DNA of 39,795 bases from Candidatus Zhuqueibacterota bacterium. Its GTDB lineage: Bacteria; Zhuqueibacterota; Zhuqueibacteria; Residuimicrobiales; Krinioviventaceae. Under the pieces are notes generated by a model that made no database searches, was not told the DNA's origin, and saw only the letters and a program-made list of their open reading frames with translations. The translations under genes and the position numbers were made by a program. The stretch's first letter is position 1. Every line of letters begins with the position of its first letter. Below, one piece after another: positions 16,643 through 27,189 of this stretch. The stretch lies in contig JAFGJB010000030.1 in NCBI GenBank assembly GCA_016929295.1, positions 1 to 39,795 on the forward strand, in the 5' to 3' direction.

Positions 16643-17372
16643 GAACCATACGATTCTTTCCGACGGCTGAGGTGAATGGAGAAAAGATCGAAGGAACGAC
16701 AGCTGTTGTGGCCGATGTGTTGCGAGCGACAACGACAATCGTCAGGGCGCTTGACAACGGATGTCTGGCCGTCATTCCGGTTGTCGACGTCAAAAAGGCG
16801 CATGACGTCGTCAGGTCATTGAGTCGGCATGATGTTGTTCTCGGCGGCGAACGTAAAGGCCGGAAAATAGACGGATTTGATTTTGGCAATTCTCCACAAG
16901 AATACACGCGGGAACGGATACAAGACAAGGTTCTTGTCATCACCACTACGAACGGCACAAAGGCACTCGTCCGTGCAGCAAAAGCCGCCGCGACTCTCGT
17001 TCTCTCTTTTTTAAATTTGACGGCCATCACCGATTGTCTGCTCGAGCAGGAAAGTGATGTGAGCGTCATTGCTGCCGGCAATGCCGGTGACCGTTCCATT
17101 GAAGATTCAGTATGCTGTGGATTGCTGATCGATCAGCTCGTCCGCCGCGCGCCGGAACAATTCAGCTTGTCGGCGGATGCAGCGAAGGTCGCAGCGCTCT
17201 CGCAGAACTATCGCGGAAAAAATCATCAGTTGCTGAGCGAGAGTCCCCACGGTGAATATCTGGCCGCCATCGGATACGAGTCCGATCTGGCGGTCTGCGC
17301 CGATATCGACGCATGCGGCATTGTGCCGCTCTATGCAGATGGCCGCATAACGATTAGCGAAAAGAAAAGCTT

Positions 17373-19796
<2,424 letters not shown>

Positions 19797-19810
19797 CAAT
19801 GAGGTTTATA

Positions 19811-20449
19811 ATGATGAAATTCAAACACTTTTTACCAATTTTGCTGGCCACTCTGTCCGTGATGGCGATGAGTGCGGACAAGGACGCCGAACAACTGCTG
19901 AAAAAAGTGCAAAAGGCCTATCAGCAACTCGATCAAGTCTGTGCCGATTTCAGCCAAACGTTTTTCTGGAAACTCACCAATGAGCGGCAGACAACGGTCG
20001 GCACCGTTTGCGCCAAAGGCGGCGACAAGTTTCGCATAGAGACACCGGAACAGCTCATCGTCACGGACGGTGAAGTTTTGTGGACGCTGAACAAGATGAA
20101 TAATCAGGTCATCATCGATTTTGCCGAAAACGCGAACAGTGACAATCCGTTCATCAAGGATTTCATGGACAAATATGTGCGAGAATATGAGGCGCAAATG
20201 GTTGCGGATCAATCTGATGAGACGTCGCACTGCCTTTTGCTCACATCAAAGAGTGGCGAACAGTTTGTCCCGCAACTGTGGCTGTGGATCAATAAAAGAT
20301 CGGACCTCATTGACAAGATAGTTCAAGTCGATGTGAATGAAAACACCACGGAATTCAAGATGAGCAACCTGGATACCAAGGTCACGTTGAGCAACAGCGA
20401 GTTCAGCTACAAGGCGCCGGATGACGCCGAAACGATCGACATGCGTTGA
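19811..20449 (+). CDS. lolA: Outer-membrane lipoprotein carrier protein LolA
   Basis: Periplasmic chaperone that ferries lipoproteins from the inner to the outer membrane. The product is 212 residues: a signal peptide (MMKFKHFLPILLATLSVMAMS), then DAEQLLKKVQKAYQQLDQVCADFSQTF, the usual LolA opening, and alternating beta strands (GTVCAKGGDKFRIETPEQLIVTDGEVLWTLNKMNNQVII). I prefer ATG 19811, six bases after a GAGG, over the in-frame ATG 19799, which would put four residues ahead of the signal peptide. It directly follows ftsK, a common arrangement (ftsK-lolA) in Proteobacteria as well. Confidence 0.9.
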   Translation: MMKFKHFLPILLATLSVMAMSADKDAEQLLKKVQKAYQQLDQVCADFSQTFFWKLTNERQTTVGTVCAKGGDKFRIETPEQLIVTDGEVLWTLNKMNNQVIIDFAENANSDNPFIKDFMDKYVREYEAQMVADQSDETSHCLLLTSKSGEQFVPQLWLWINKRSDLIDKIVQVDVNENTTEFKMSNLDTKVTLSNSEFSYKAPDDAETIDMR

Positions 20450-20470
20450 GCGGACGCGATATTTCGGTAT

Positions 20471-20478
20471 TATATTTG
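20471..20478 (+). promoter_or_regulatory. Predicted -7 element of the polysaccharide locus promoter
   Basis: TATATTTG is an exact match to the Bacteroidota TAnnTTTG consensus, in the 75-base gap between lolA and the first polysaccharide gene. The nearest upstream TTG (20446-20448) is 22 bases away, slightly too far, so the -33 half is weak. Confidence 0.4.
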
Positions 20479-20524
20479 CCTTGTAATTTATGATATCATT
20501 GCACTGATCAATCGGGATTCAGAA

Positions 20525-21028
20525 TTGAAGAAAGATTTGACGTCAAAAGTTGTGCTATGTCTTAGCATCATGTTTTTTAATGACTTGGCCTTAGCGCAGG
20601 GCATATCGACAGGAGGAAGCGTCGGACGTGCTGCCCAGTATTTTCTTGGTAGTCAGGATCAAGTGTTGATGGCCATCAATGTTTGGGGCTTTGTGAACGT
20701 TCCTGGACAGTATATGGTTCCACTTGAGACAGATTTGGTATCGTTGCTCTCCTACGCCGGCGGACCCCGCGAAGATGCCCGCATCAAGCGAATTCGCGTC
20801 GTCCGAACATCAGCGGAGAGTGATTCGAGCGCTGTCATCGATATTGATGTTAAAGATTTTGTCGACACCGGAGACCTCGAGCAAAATCCGGTTTTACGAC
20901 CCGGGGATACAGTTGTTGTTTCGGGAACGGCATTTCATCTTGTCAACAAGGTTTTTGAGCTCGGCTTTCGCATTGCAATGATTGTGCAGGCGGTCTATCT
21001 TGCGCAATGGTATGCCCGTAGAGATTAG
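20525..21028 (+). CDS. Small SLBB-domain polysaccharide-export-related protein
   Basis: The 167-residue product has a signal peptide (about 1-25), an SLBB (beta-grasp) domain with NVWGFVNVPGQYMVPLETDLVSLLSYAGGP (about 50-85), and the closing strand VLRPGDTVVVSG (about 120-135). A C-terminal hydrophobic segment (about 138-162) follows. SLBB domains occur in Wza-type outer-membrane export channels. However, the Poly_export domain that forms the periplasmic ring of Wza is absent, and the protein is less than half the length of Wza. It opens the polysaccharide locus, directly before the Wzc homologue, so a role in export is likely. It may be one part of a split export channel or a regulator of Wzc. 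The start is TTG 20525. Confidence 0.78.
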   Translation: MKKDLTSKVVLCLSIMFFNDLALAQGISTGGSVGRAAQYFLGSQDQVLMAINVWGFVNVPGQYMVPLETDLVSLLSYAGGPREDARIKRIRVVRTSAESDSSAVIDIDVKDFVDTGDLEQNPVLRPGDTVVVSGTAFHLVNKVFELGFRIAMIVQAVYLAQWYARRD

Positions 21029-21081
21029 CGCCGCACTGTCTCATAATAAAAGAATGACATCTCGATTTAGAAAAGATCAAA

Positions 21082-23457
21082 ATGAATGAACATTCGTCAA
21101 TCATTTCGAATGGGAATGGCAGCGCTGCCAATTCTCCTCTGCAGAGCGCGAACAGCCGTGTGACATGGCGCGATTATATGCGCATCTTTTATCGGGGACG
21201 CTATGCCATCCTGGTGACATTTCTCATCATATTTATCGGCTCGATCATCCTCACCCTCTCCATCAAGCCCGTCTATGAAGCGAGTGTCCGCCTCATGCTG
21301 GTCGATCAATCCAGCGTCGGTCAGTCTCTGTTTGATTTTACCTCGATGATGACCAAAGAGACCATGATCAACAATCAGGTCGAGATACTCAAGAGCCGAT
21401 CGCTCGCCGAACGGGTGATTCGCGACCTACACAAGTCATCCATTGCTCCGGAACTTGAAATCCTGCAGCGTCCGGACACGCTCAAGGCCGGATTCTCCTT
21501 TTCCAGCCTGTTTCGCGGCAAAAAGCGCGAGTGGGATGAAACGGCGATATTTGATCGTCAGGTGGAAAAGCTGCGTGAAAACCTCATTGTCCGGCATATC
21601 CGCAACACCGATATGATGGAAATAAGATGTCAGGCGCACTCCCCGGAGGAAGCCGCTTTTGTCGCCAATGCCGTCGCGCTGGCGTACGAGCGAATCAATC
21701 AGGAAGAAAGCAAAGCTGAAGTTCAGCAGGTGACCGAATTTTTGGAAAATCAACTGCAGCTCTACCAGGACTCGCTCAAGGTGTCCGAAGATGAGCTCAA
21801 GTCGTATCAGGAGAGCGCCAAGGTCGTAGCGCTTGACCACGAAACATCCGAACTCGTTCGCAAGATTGCGGAATTTGAAACGCTGTACAATGCCGCCAGG
21901 GCCGATCTCGAGGCTGCCAAACAGCGCCTCGTCTATATTGATGCCGAGCTGGAGAGACAGAACACCGATTTCGATATCGAAGCGATTTCAAAAACAACAG
22001 CTCTGGAAGAGTTCACCAAAAAAATCGCCGAGAAAGAGTCGCGGTTAGCCGTCTACCAGGCGCAGACAATTCAAAAGGGACTGTCAACGGACACCAAGCA
22101 ACATACGTTGCGGGAGGTTGAAAATCTGCAGAATCAGATTTCTGCGTTGAAACAGCAGTTCCAGGAAGATGTCAAGGCTGTCGCCGCCAACCAGTTCATG
22201 GATCCGGCGCAGGTGTCGAGTTCACTTTTTACCAGCAAGATTGCCTTCGAAACGGAAATCAGGGCCCTCACCCCCAAAGTGGAGGCTTTCGGAAAGATCG
22301 TTGAAGAATATAATGCCCAACTCGAATCGCTGCCCGCCAAAAAGCTGGAATTAGCCCGGCGAACCCGCTCCGCCCAGGTCGCGGAGAAATTATATATCCT
22401 CTTGCAGGAAAAATACCAGGAATCCCGCATCACCGAAGTGGGACAAATGGGCAATGTGCGCATCATTGATCCCGCCAAAAAGCCGAAAGAACCGATCTTG
22501 CCGAAGAAAAAGTTGAATCTCTTTCTCGGACTCATCATCGGCATGGGACTTGGTGTGGCCATTGCATTTATGATGGAATATATTGATGACTCTGTGCGCA
22601 CGATGGAAGATCTTGACGCTCTGCATTTGCCGCTCATCGCCGCCATTCCCAATATCAGACCCGAGCAAAGCAACGGCCTGATTGCCAAAATGGCCAAGCT
22701 GGAAGATCCCGAGGTCAACGCCATCAACGAACGACTCGTCACCCATCTGCGGCCAAAATCGCCGGTCTCAGAAGCCTACCGCTCATTGCGGACGAATATC
22801 CTCTTCACTGCGCCGGAGAATCCCAAACAGATCATCATGATGACCAGCACCGGGCCGCGCGAAGGGAAATCCACTTCGGTCGCAAATCTGGCCATCACCA
22901 TCGCGCAAATGGGAGCAAAGACGTTGCTCATCGATGCGGATTTGCGACGTCCCATGCTGCATAAACTATTTCGCAAAGAAAAAGAACCCGGACTGACGAA
23001 CGTCCTCGTCGGCAGAAAGAGTCTGAGCGACTCGGTTCAGACCGTGGATGAGGTGCCGAATTTGTACCTGTTGACCTGCGGCGTCACGCCGCCGAATCCG
23101 GCTGAACTGCTCGGCTCAACGCTGATGCGCGATCTGCTGCAGTTCATCCGCGGTCAGTATGACACGGTGCTGATTGACACGCCGCCGATCATCGCCGTCA
23201 CCGATCCGTCGGTCCTCGCCCGCCTGGTCGATGGCGTCATAATGGTCGTGCGGACGGCTTCAACGCAGCGAGGCGCCGCTCTCATGGCGACCGAACAGCT
23301 GCGCCGCGTCAGTGCGCCGATGATCGGCGTCATGCTCAACGGCATTTCCGCAGCCAATTTTTACGGTTCTTTGTATTATCAGCAATATTACTATTACTAT
23401 ACAACGGACGGCGAAAAGAAACGCAAAAAAGTGAAAAAGCACCGCCAATCCGTTTAG
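21082..23457 (+). CDS. wzc: Wzc-type polysaccharide co-polymerase and BY-kinase
   Basis: Inner-membrane protein controlling polymer length and export through cyclic tyrosine autophosphorylation. Of 791 residues, the N-terminal Wzz domain has a membrane helix near 45-65 and a long periplasmic coiled coil (about 200-430). A second membrane helix is near 475-500 (LNLFLGLIIGMGLGVAIAFM). The cytoplasmic kinase has Walker A TGPREGKSTSVANLA (near 590), Walker A' LLIDADLRRP (near 615) and Walker B TVLIDTPP (near 695). The tail carries a tyrosine cluster: Tyr765-766, Tyr769-773 and a neighbouring Tyr, followed by a Lys-rich end. The kinase is fused to the membrane part as in Gram-negative Wzc. Confidence 0.95.
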   Translation: MNEHSSIISNGNGSAANSPLQSANSRVTWRDYMRIFYRGRYAILVTFLIIFIGSIILTLSIKPVYEASVRLMLVDQSSVGQSLFDFTSMMTKETMINNQVEILKSRSLAERVIRDLHKSSIAPELEILQRPDTLKAGFSFSSLFRGKKREWDETAIFDRQVEKLRENLIVRHIRNTDMMEIRCQAHSPEEAAFVANAVALAYERINQEESKAEVQQVTEFLENQLQLYQDSLKVSEDELKSYQESAKVVALDHETSELVRKIAEFETLYNAARADLEAAKQRLVYIDAELERQNTDFDIEAISKTTALEEFTKKIAEKESRLAVYQAQTIQKGLSTDTKQHTLREVENLQNQISALKQQFQEDVKAVAANQFMDPAQVSSSLFTSKIAFETEIRALTPKVEAFGKIVEEYNAQLESLPAKKLELARRTRSAQVAEKLYILLQEKYQESRITEVGQMGNVRIIDPAKKPKEPILPKKKLNLFLGLIIGMGLGVAIAFMMEYIDDSVRTMEDLDALHLPLIAAIPNIRPEQSNGLIAKMAKLEDPEVNAINERLVTHLRPKSPVSEAYRSLRTNILFTAPENPKQIIMMTSTGPREGKSTSVANLAITIAQMGAKTLLIDADLRRPMLHKLFRKEKEPGLTNVLVGRKSLSDSVQTVDEVPNLYLLTCGVTPPNPAELLGSTLMRDLLQFIRGQYDTVLIDTPPIIAVTDPSVLARLVDGVIMVVRTASTQRGAALMATEQLRRVSAPMIGVMLNGISAANFYGSLYYQQYYYYYTTDGEKKRKKVKKHRQSV

Positions 23458-23486
23458 ACGCCATAACCGGAGCAGGAGGACGTGCA

Positions 23487-23990
23487 GTGGTTTCATCTCA
23501 TGACCCACGTTGGTATGCATTTGTGACAAGGCCGCGTCATGAAAAGAAAGTGAAAGCGTATTTGGATGGCGCCGGAATGACATCCTATTTGCCTCTGCGC
23601 AAGACATTGAATCAGTGGAAAGACCGAAAAAAGTGGATTGAATCCCCGGTTTTTCCGAGTTATATCTTTTGCCATATCCCTTACTCGCATCGTTTCAACG
23701 TGCTGGAATATCCCAGCGTCGTGCGGATCGTCGGCTTTAATCAACAGCCAACGCCCGTCCAGGAAAAAGAGATTGACGCTCTCAAAATGCTGCTCGCCTC
23801 CGAGGTGAATTTTGATGTGCGGCCCGGACTGATAACGGGCGATTTTGTCCGCATAAAAAGCGGCTTGCTCATGGGATACGAAGGACAGGTCACGCAGGAA
23901 AGAGGCGAGAGGCTGTTTGTCCTTCACATCACGTCTCTTGGCAAGTCTATCATACTGGACGCCAGTCAGGTAAAACTCGAAAAAATATAG
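23487..23990 (+). CDS. UpxY/RfaH-like specialised NusG paralogue
   Basis: The 167-residue product begins with a NusG N-terminal domain: WYAFVTRPRHEKKVKAYLDGAGMTSYLPLRKTL, then QWKDRKKWIESPVFPSYIFCHI. A KOW-type C-terminal domain follows (about 110-165; PGLITGDFVRIKSGLLMGYEGQV). The QWxDRKK and xPLFPxYxF pattern resembles Bacteroides UpxY, which promotes RNA polymerase readthrough of capsule operons. The GTG start follows AGGAGG (23474-23479) by seven bases. Its place inside a polysaccharide locus, not beside secE/rplK, supports a locus-specific elongation factor. It probably acts on its own long operon. Confidence 0.9.
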   Translation: MVSSHDPRWYAFVTRPRHEKKVKAYLDGAGMTSYLPLRKTLNQWKDRKKWIESPVFPSYIFCHIPYSHRFNVLEYPSVVRIVGFNQQPTPVQEKEIDALKMLLASEVNFDVRPGLITGDFVRIKSGLLMGYEGQVTQERGERLFVLHITSLGKSIILDASQVKLEKI

Positions 23991-24029
23991 AGATGTCAAA
24001 AAGTTCCTCTGAGCGCGATTTTTTGGGCT

Positions 24030-24047
24030 GGCGGACTTCGGTCTGCC
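24030..24047 (+). other. Stable UUCG-tetraloop hairpin downstream of the NusG paralogue
   Basis: GGCGGAC (24030-24036) pairs with GTCTGCC (24041-24047), including one G-T pair, around a TTCG loop with C-G closure. This is the exceptionally stable C(UUCG)G form. No T-run follows, so it is not a typical terminator. The 237-base gap it occupies (23991-24227) otherwise shows no convincing gene. Confidence 0.6.
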
Positions 24048-24227
24048 GTCACAGGCGATCACCGGGGAAATATTATCGACGACTTGTCTTTTTGACGACG
24101 AGGTGAGGTGGTGGAGATGCAGAGAAGATATTTCTGTAAGTGACGGGGCGGATGCGCATCAAGACAATTATCCCGCTGCCCTCCCTGCGATATGCATGAG
24201 ATTCTGTTATTTTCTCGAGGTAATTCG

Positions 24228-25634
24228 ATGAAACACATTTTCTGCCTTTTGATCGTTCTCTTTTTGACTTGTACGCGACAGCTCACCGAACCCGCTGTCA
24301 TGTCCCTCGCGGGCGTCGTCCGGTTGGCGAACGAGTCGGATTTTGCCGGCATCACGGTTGCACTGTATAATGCCGTGCCCGGTGACACCGCGACCACCAA
24401 CAGGCTGGCCCGTTTTCCCAATGTTGGCCTGGACATGACAAAAGACCTTGCCTTTGATCATCGTCTTGTCACGCCGGCTTTTTCGACGCAGACCGACGAG
24501 GACGGTCACTATTATTTCAGCAATATACCGGATGGCTTTTATAACCTCGTCGCGCTTAAATCCGGCTATGGCTGGCGCTATGTGCTCAATGTCGGCAGCA
24601 TGTCCGAAGTAGCGGACATGAAATTGTATGCGGAAACCACCAGCTCCGGCAGCATCGAGACCTACACGGTCTGGCCCGCCGGCCAGCACGTCATCGTCAA
24701 CGGTGATCTGACCGTTCGGGAAGGCGCCACCCTCTTGATCGACAGGGGGTGCGTGATTCGTATCGGCAACAATTACAAGATTGTCGGCAATGGCGCCATT
24801 CAAGTGAACGGGGCAGCCGATGATATGGTGTGGTTCACCGCCAATGTGCCGTCCGCGGAATCCGGCTATACCGCCTGGCGCGGCCTGGACGCCAGCGGCG
24901 CTCTGACCATCAACTTTGCGCGTCTTGATTTTGCCAGCGATGGCATCAAGACCTCCGGTTCAGAGTTTACAATTTCTCATTCTCTGTTCAGCAACGTCGG
25001 CAACATTGGCGCGCTCATCACGCGCGAGAGCACCGGCGTCATTGAAAACAATGTCTTTTTCAATTGTCCAACGGGTATAAAAATTGAAGGGAATTCAGAC
25101 GCGCAAGTCATTAACAATTTGTTCGTGAGTGCGCCGGTTTCATATTATGGGACTGGACTCGTCATAAACGCTTCGATGGCGAACGTGACGGATAATCTTT
25201 TCAGAGGAATTTCTACGGCGTGCAGTTTTGAATTCAACACTCACGGCAATTTTTTGCACAACTATCTGGAAGATTGCACAACCGGCTTGTATGTCAACAA
25301 GGCATCTTTTGAAGTGACCAAGCCGGTTCGCGTCGAGGGCAATATCATGCGCCATTGTGCCAAAGCCGCGATTGACATTTACAACTGCAATTCTCCTGTT
25401 GTTGAGAAGAATAATATCCATTACTCCGGCAAAGGCTTGCTCGTCAGTGGCTACGCAGTACACTGGCAGGAGAGCAAGTCGGTCTCTTTTCCCAATAACT
25501 ACTGGGGTTTGACCGAAGTGAACGATGTCTTGCGCTATATCGATGTGCGGGACAATGACAGTGCGACGCAGCCTTACCAAATTCATATTGAACCCATTTT
25601 GACCGCGCCGCAGAGCGATGCGGGACCGCGATAG
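24228..25634 (+). CDS. Lipoprotein with carboxypeptidase-like regulatory and right-handed beta-helix domains
   Basis: The 468-residue product starts with a lipoprotein signal peptide (MKHIFCLLIVLFLTC; Cys15 as lipidation site). A CarboxypepD_reg-like beta-sandwich follows (about 25-130; DEDGHYYFSNIPDGFYNLVALKSGY). A right-handed parallel beta-helix (about 150-450) has many Asn-rich turns such as GVIENNVFFNCPTGIKIEGNSDAQVINNLF. Such helices occur in polysaccharide lyases, epimerases and periplasmic NosD proteins. No lyase catalytic pattern can be assigned by eye. ATG 24228 follows GAGG by seven bases; an upstream in-frame ATG (24192) would spoil the signal peptide. The location in the locus suggests it binds or modifies the polymer, by inference. 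Confidence 0.8.
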   Translation: MKHIFCLLIVLFLTCTRQLTEPAVMSLAGVVRLANESDFAGITVALYNAVPGDTATTNRLARFPNVGLDMTKDLAFDHRLVTPAFSTQTDEDGHYYFSNIPDGFYNLVALKSGYGWRYVLNVGSMSEVADMKLYAETTSSGSIETYTVWPAGQHVIVNGDLTVREGATLLIDRGCVIRIGNNYKIVGNGAIQVNGAADDMVWFTANVPSAESGYTAWRGLDASGALTINFARLDFASDGIKTSGSEFTISHSLFSNVGNIGALITRESTGVIENNVFFNCPTGIKIEGNSDAQVINNLFVSAPVSYYGTGLVINASMANVTDNLFRGISTACSFEFNTHGNFLHNYLEDCTTGLYVNKASFEVTKPVRVEGNIMRHCAKAAIDIYNCNSPVVEKNNIHYSGKGLLVSGYAVHWQESKSVSFPNNYWGLTEVNDVLRYIDVRDNDSATQPYQIHIEPILTAPQSDAGPR

Positions 25635-25640
25635 GTGCGG

Positions 25641-25661
25641 CAAACGATTTGAAATCGTTTG
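25641..25661 (+). other. Perfect 21-base palindrome upstream of the polymerase gene
   Basis: CAAACGATTT (25641-25650), a single G, and AAATCGTTTG (25652-25661) form perfect 10-base arms. As RNA this gives an 8-bp stem with a 5-base loop, followed by six A. There is no T-run on either strand in the position a terminator needs. It occupies half of the 43-base gap between the lipoprotein gene and the polymerase gene, 17 bases before the ATG. Confidence 0.65.
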
Positions 25662-25677
25662 AAAAAAGCGCGCTACT

Positions 25678-27186
25678 ATGAGACCTCTCTTCACCCAAAA
25701 TATGACCGCCTACGCGACGCCAAATAAACTGGCGCGCTTTAAGGAGATATTCTTATGGGCGTTCATCTGCGCTGCGATTTTCTTTGTGCAGCTGGCACTG
25801 GGCACGGATGCCAAAATTCTCATCCTCGTCGCTGCCACGGCGCTATGCGGCTTTCTCATTTTAAGCAGCAGCGGCTTTTTGGATGCCGGTAGCCTGGTTG
25901 GATTTGCGTTTTTGTTCAACACCATGTTTTTTGCCATCCTGCTCAAGACAATACTCGGGCAATCGCTCGAGTCCAACCTGTATGCACCATTCACCAGTTT
26001 TCTCATCGTATTCATCGTTTCATTCCAGGTGCTTTTTGCCCTCAAATTTGTTCAGGCCTTGCCCGTCGGCAAACCTCTGTTTCATCCGTCCAATGAACTG
26101 CCCTTTCTGAAATATTTGGCGATCGTCTGTTATGCTGTGGGGCTCTTGCTCTGGACGCTCAGCCAGATTTATCGGATTGATCCGCGCGCTCAATCCAGCA
26201 CCCAGGAGAAGGGATTCGGTGGATTTGACACCATCTATCCCATTTTTTTCATGGGAATCGTCGCGGCGACCGCCTATGTGCTGCTGGCGTCGCAAAAGAG
26301 AAAATCGCTCAACAAGTGGGTCGTCCTCATGCTGTTGACCGGCTCCGTCATGGGATTGGTCGAGAGTCGAAAGATCATTCTCGGTTTGACGTTTGGCTAC
26401 TATTTTTTCACATCGCTCGTCTACCGGAAAACTCTGACGGCGAAGCAGGTCGTCGTCGGCATGCTGTTGCTTTTATTCGTGTTCTTCATCTTTGGCCCAA
26501 TCGTGCACATGTATCGCAATGAGCTATGGTTTGTGCCATTCGATCAACGCATGGATTATCTGATCAGCAATGCCGGCAAAATGACGCAATCGGAATACCT
26601 CATCGATTACTTTTTTCTTGTCATCAGCCGGGAAAACGCCCTCTATCATTATCAATATTTTGGCCAGAATCTCCTGTTCATCGATCGATTTGCCACCATT
26701 CAGCATAACGACATCGTTGTCGAAAGCTTTTTAAATCGAGCCGAAATGGGCGCGCACATTCTGTGGCGCGGTTTTGATCTCATTCTGCCTGGTTTCATGA
26801 ATCCGAATAAAAGCATCATCTCCCTTGAAGATCAAATCACCTGGGAGCTTGGACTCAGAAAATATGGCGTCGTCGGCTTTCCCACGGTGCCGCTCATCGC
26901 CTGTTCTTTTGCCGCAACCAAGTGGATCGGACTTGCGTTCATCCCGCTCATCGTCTTCACCTTGCTCTTCATTGTCATAAAAAAAATCGGTTCAAACATT
27001 GACAGAAATGTGTTCGCCATATTTTTCATCGTCCCCATTCTGTTGAATGCTCATCAATGGTCCTACTCGCAATATATCGTCAGAATATTTCGCATCTATC
27101 CGGTGCAAATCGTCATTCTGCTGCTCATCGTCTTTTTCTACCGCAATGTCATTGGCCGGATGAGAATCTCCAAAAGGTCTAACTGA
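25678..27186 (+). CDS. Candidate O-antigen/capsule polymerase (Wzy-like membrane protein)
   Basis: A 502-residue, strongly hydrophobic protein with roughly ten to twelve predicted membrane helices (first near 20-40, last near 470-490). Large soluble loops occur around residues 335-400. Wzy proteins share topology rather than sequence, so the call rests on hydropathy, length and context between Wzc/NusG and Wzx. No other gene in the locus can be the polymerase. The ATG at 25678 has no clear Shine-Dalgarno; ATG 25699 is an alternative. Confidence 0.75.
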   Translation: MRPLFTQNMTAYATPNKLARFKEIFLWAFICAAIFFVQLALGTDAKILILVAATALCGFLILSSSGFLDAGSLVGFAFLFNTMFFAILLKTILGQSLESNLYAPFTSFLIVFIVSFQVLFALKFVQALPVGKPLFHPSNELPFLKYLAIVCYAVGLLLWTLSQIYRIDPRAQSSTQEKGFGGFDTIYPIFFMGIVAATAYVLLASQKRKSLNKWVVLMLLTGSVMGLVESRKIILGLTFGYYFFTSLVYRKTLTAKQVVVGMLLLLFVFFIFGPIVHMYRNELWFVPFDQRMDYLISNAGKMTQSEYLIDYFFLVISRENALYHYQYFGQNLLFIDRFATIQHNDIVVESFLNRAEMGAHILWRGFDLILPGFMNPNKSIISLEDQITWELGLRKYGVVGFPTVPLIACSFAATKWIGLAFIPLIVFTLLFIVIKKIGSNIDRNVFAIFFIVPILLNAHQWSYSQYIVRIFRIYPVQIVILLLIVFFYRNVIGRMRISKRSN

Positions 27187-27189
27187 TAA

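Noticed and set aside
24030-24047. Intrinsic terminator after the NusG paralogue
   Set aside because: The stem is stable, but no T-run follows on the + strand. The T-run lies before the hairpin, and the minus strand lacks one in the right place.
23993-24106. A 37-codon open frame (ATG 23993) in the gap after the NusG paralogue
   Set aside because: It has no Shine-Dalgarno, its composition looks random and basic, and the stable hairpin lies inside it. It does not resemble UpxZ, which follows UpxY in Bacteroides.
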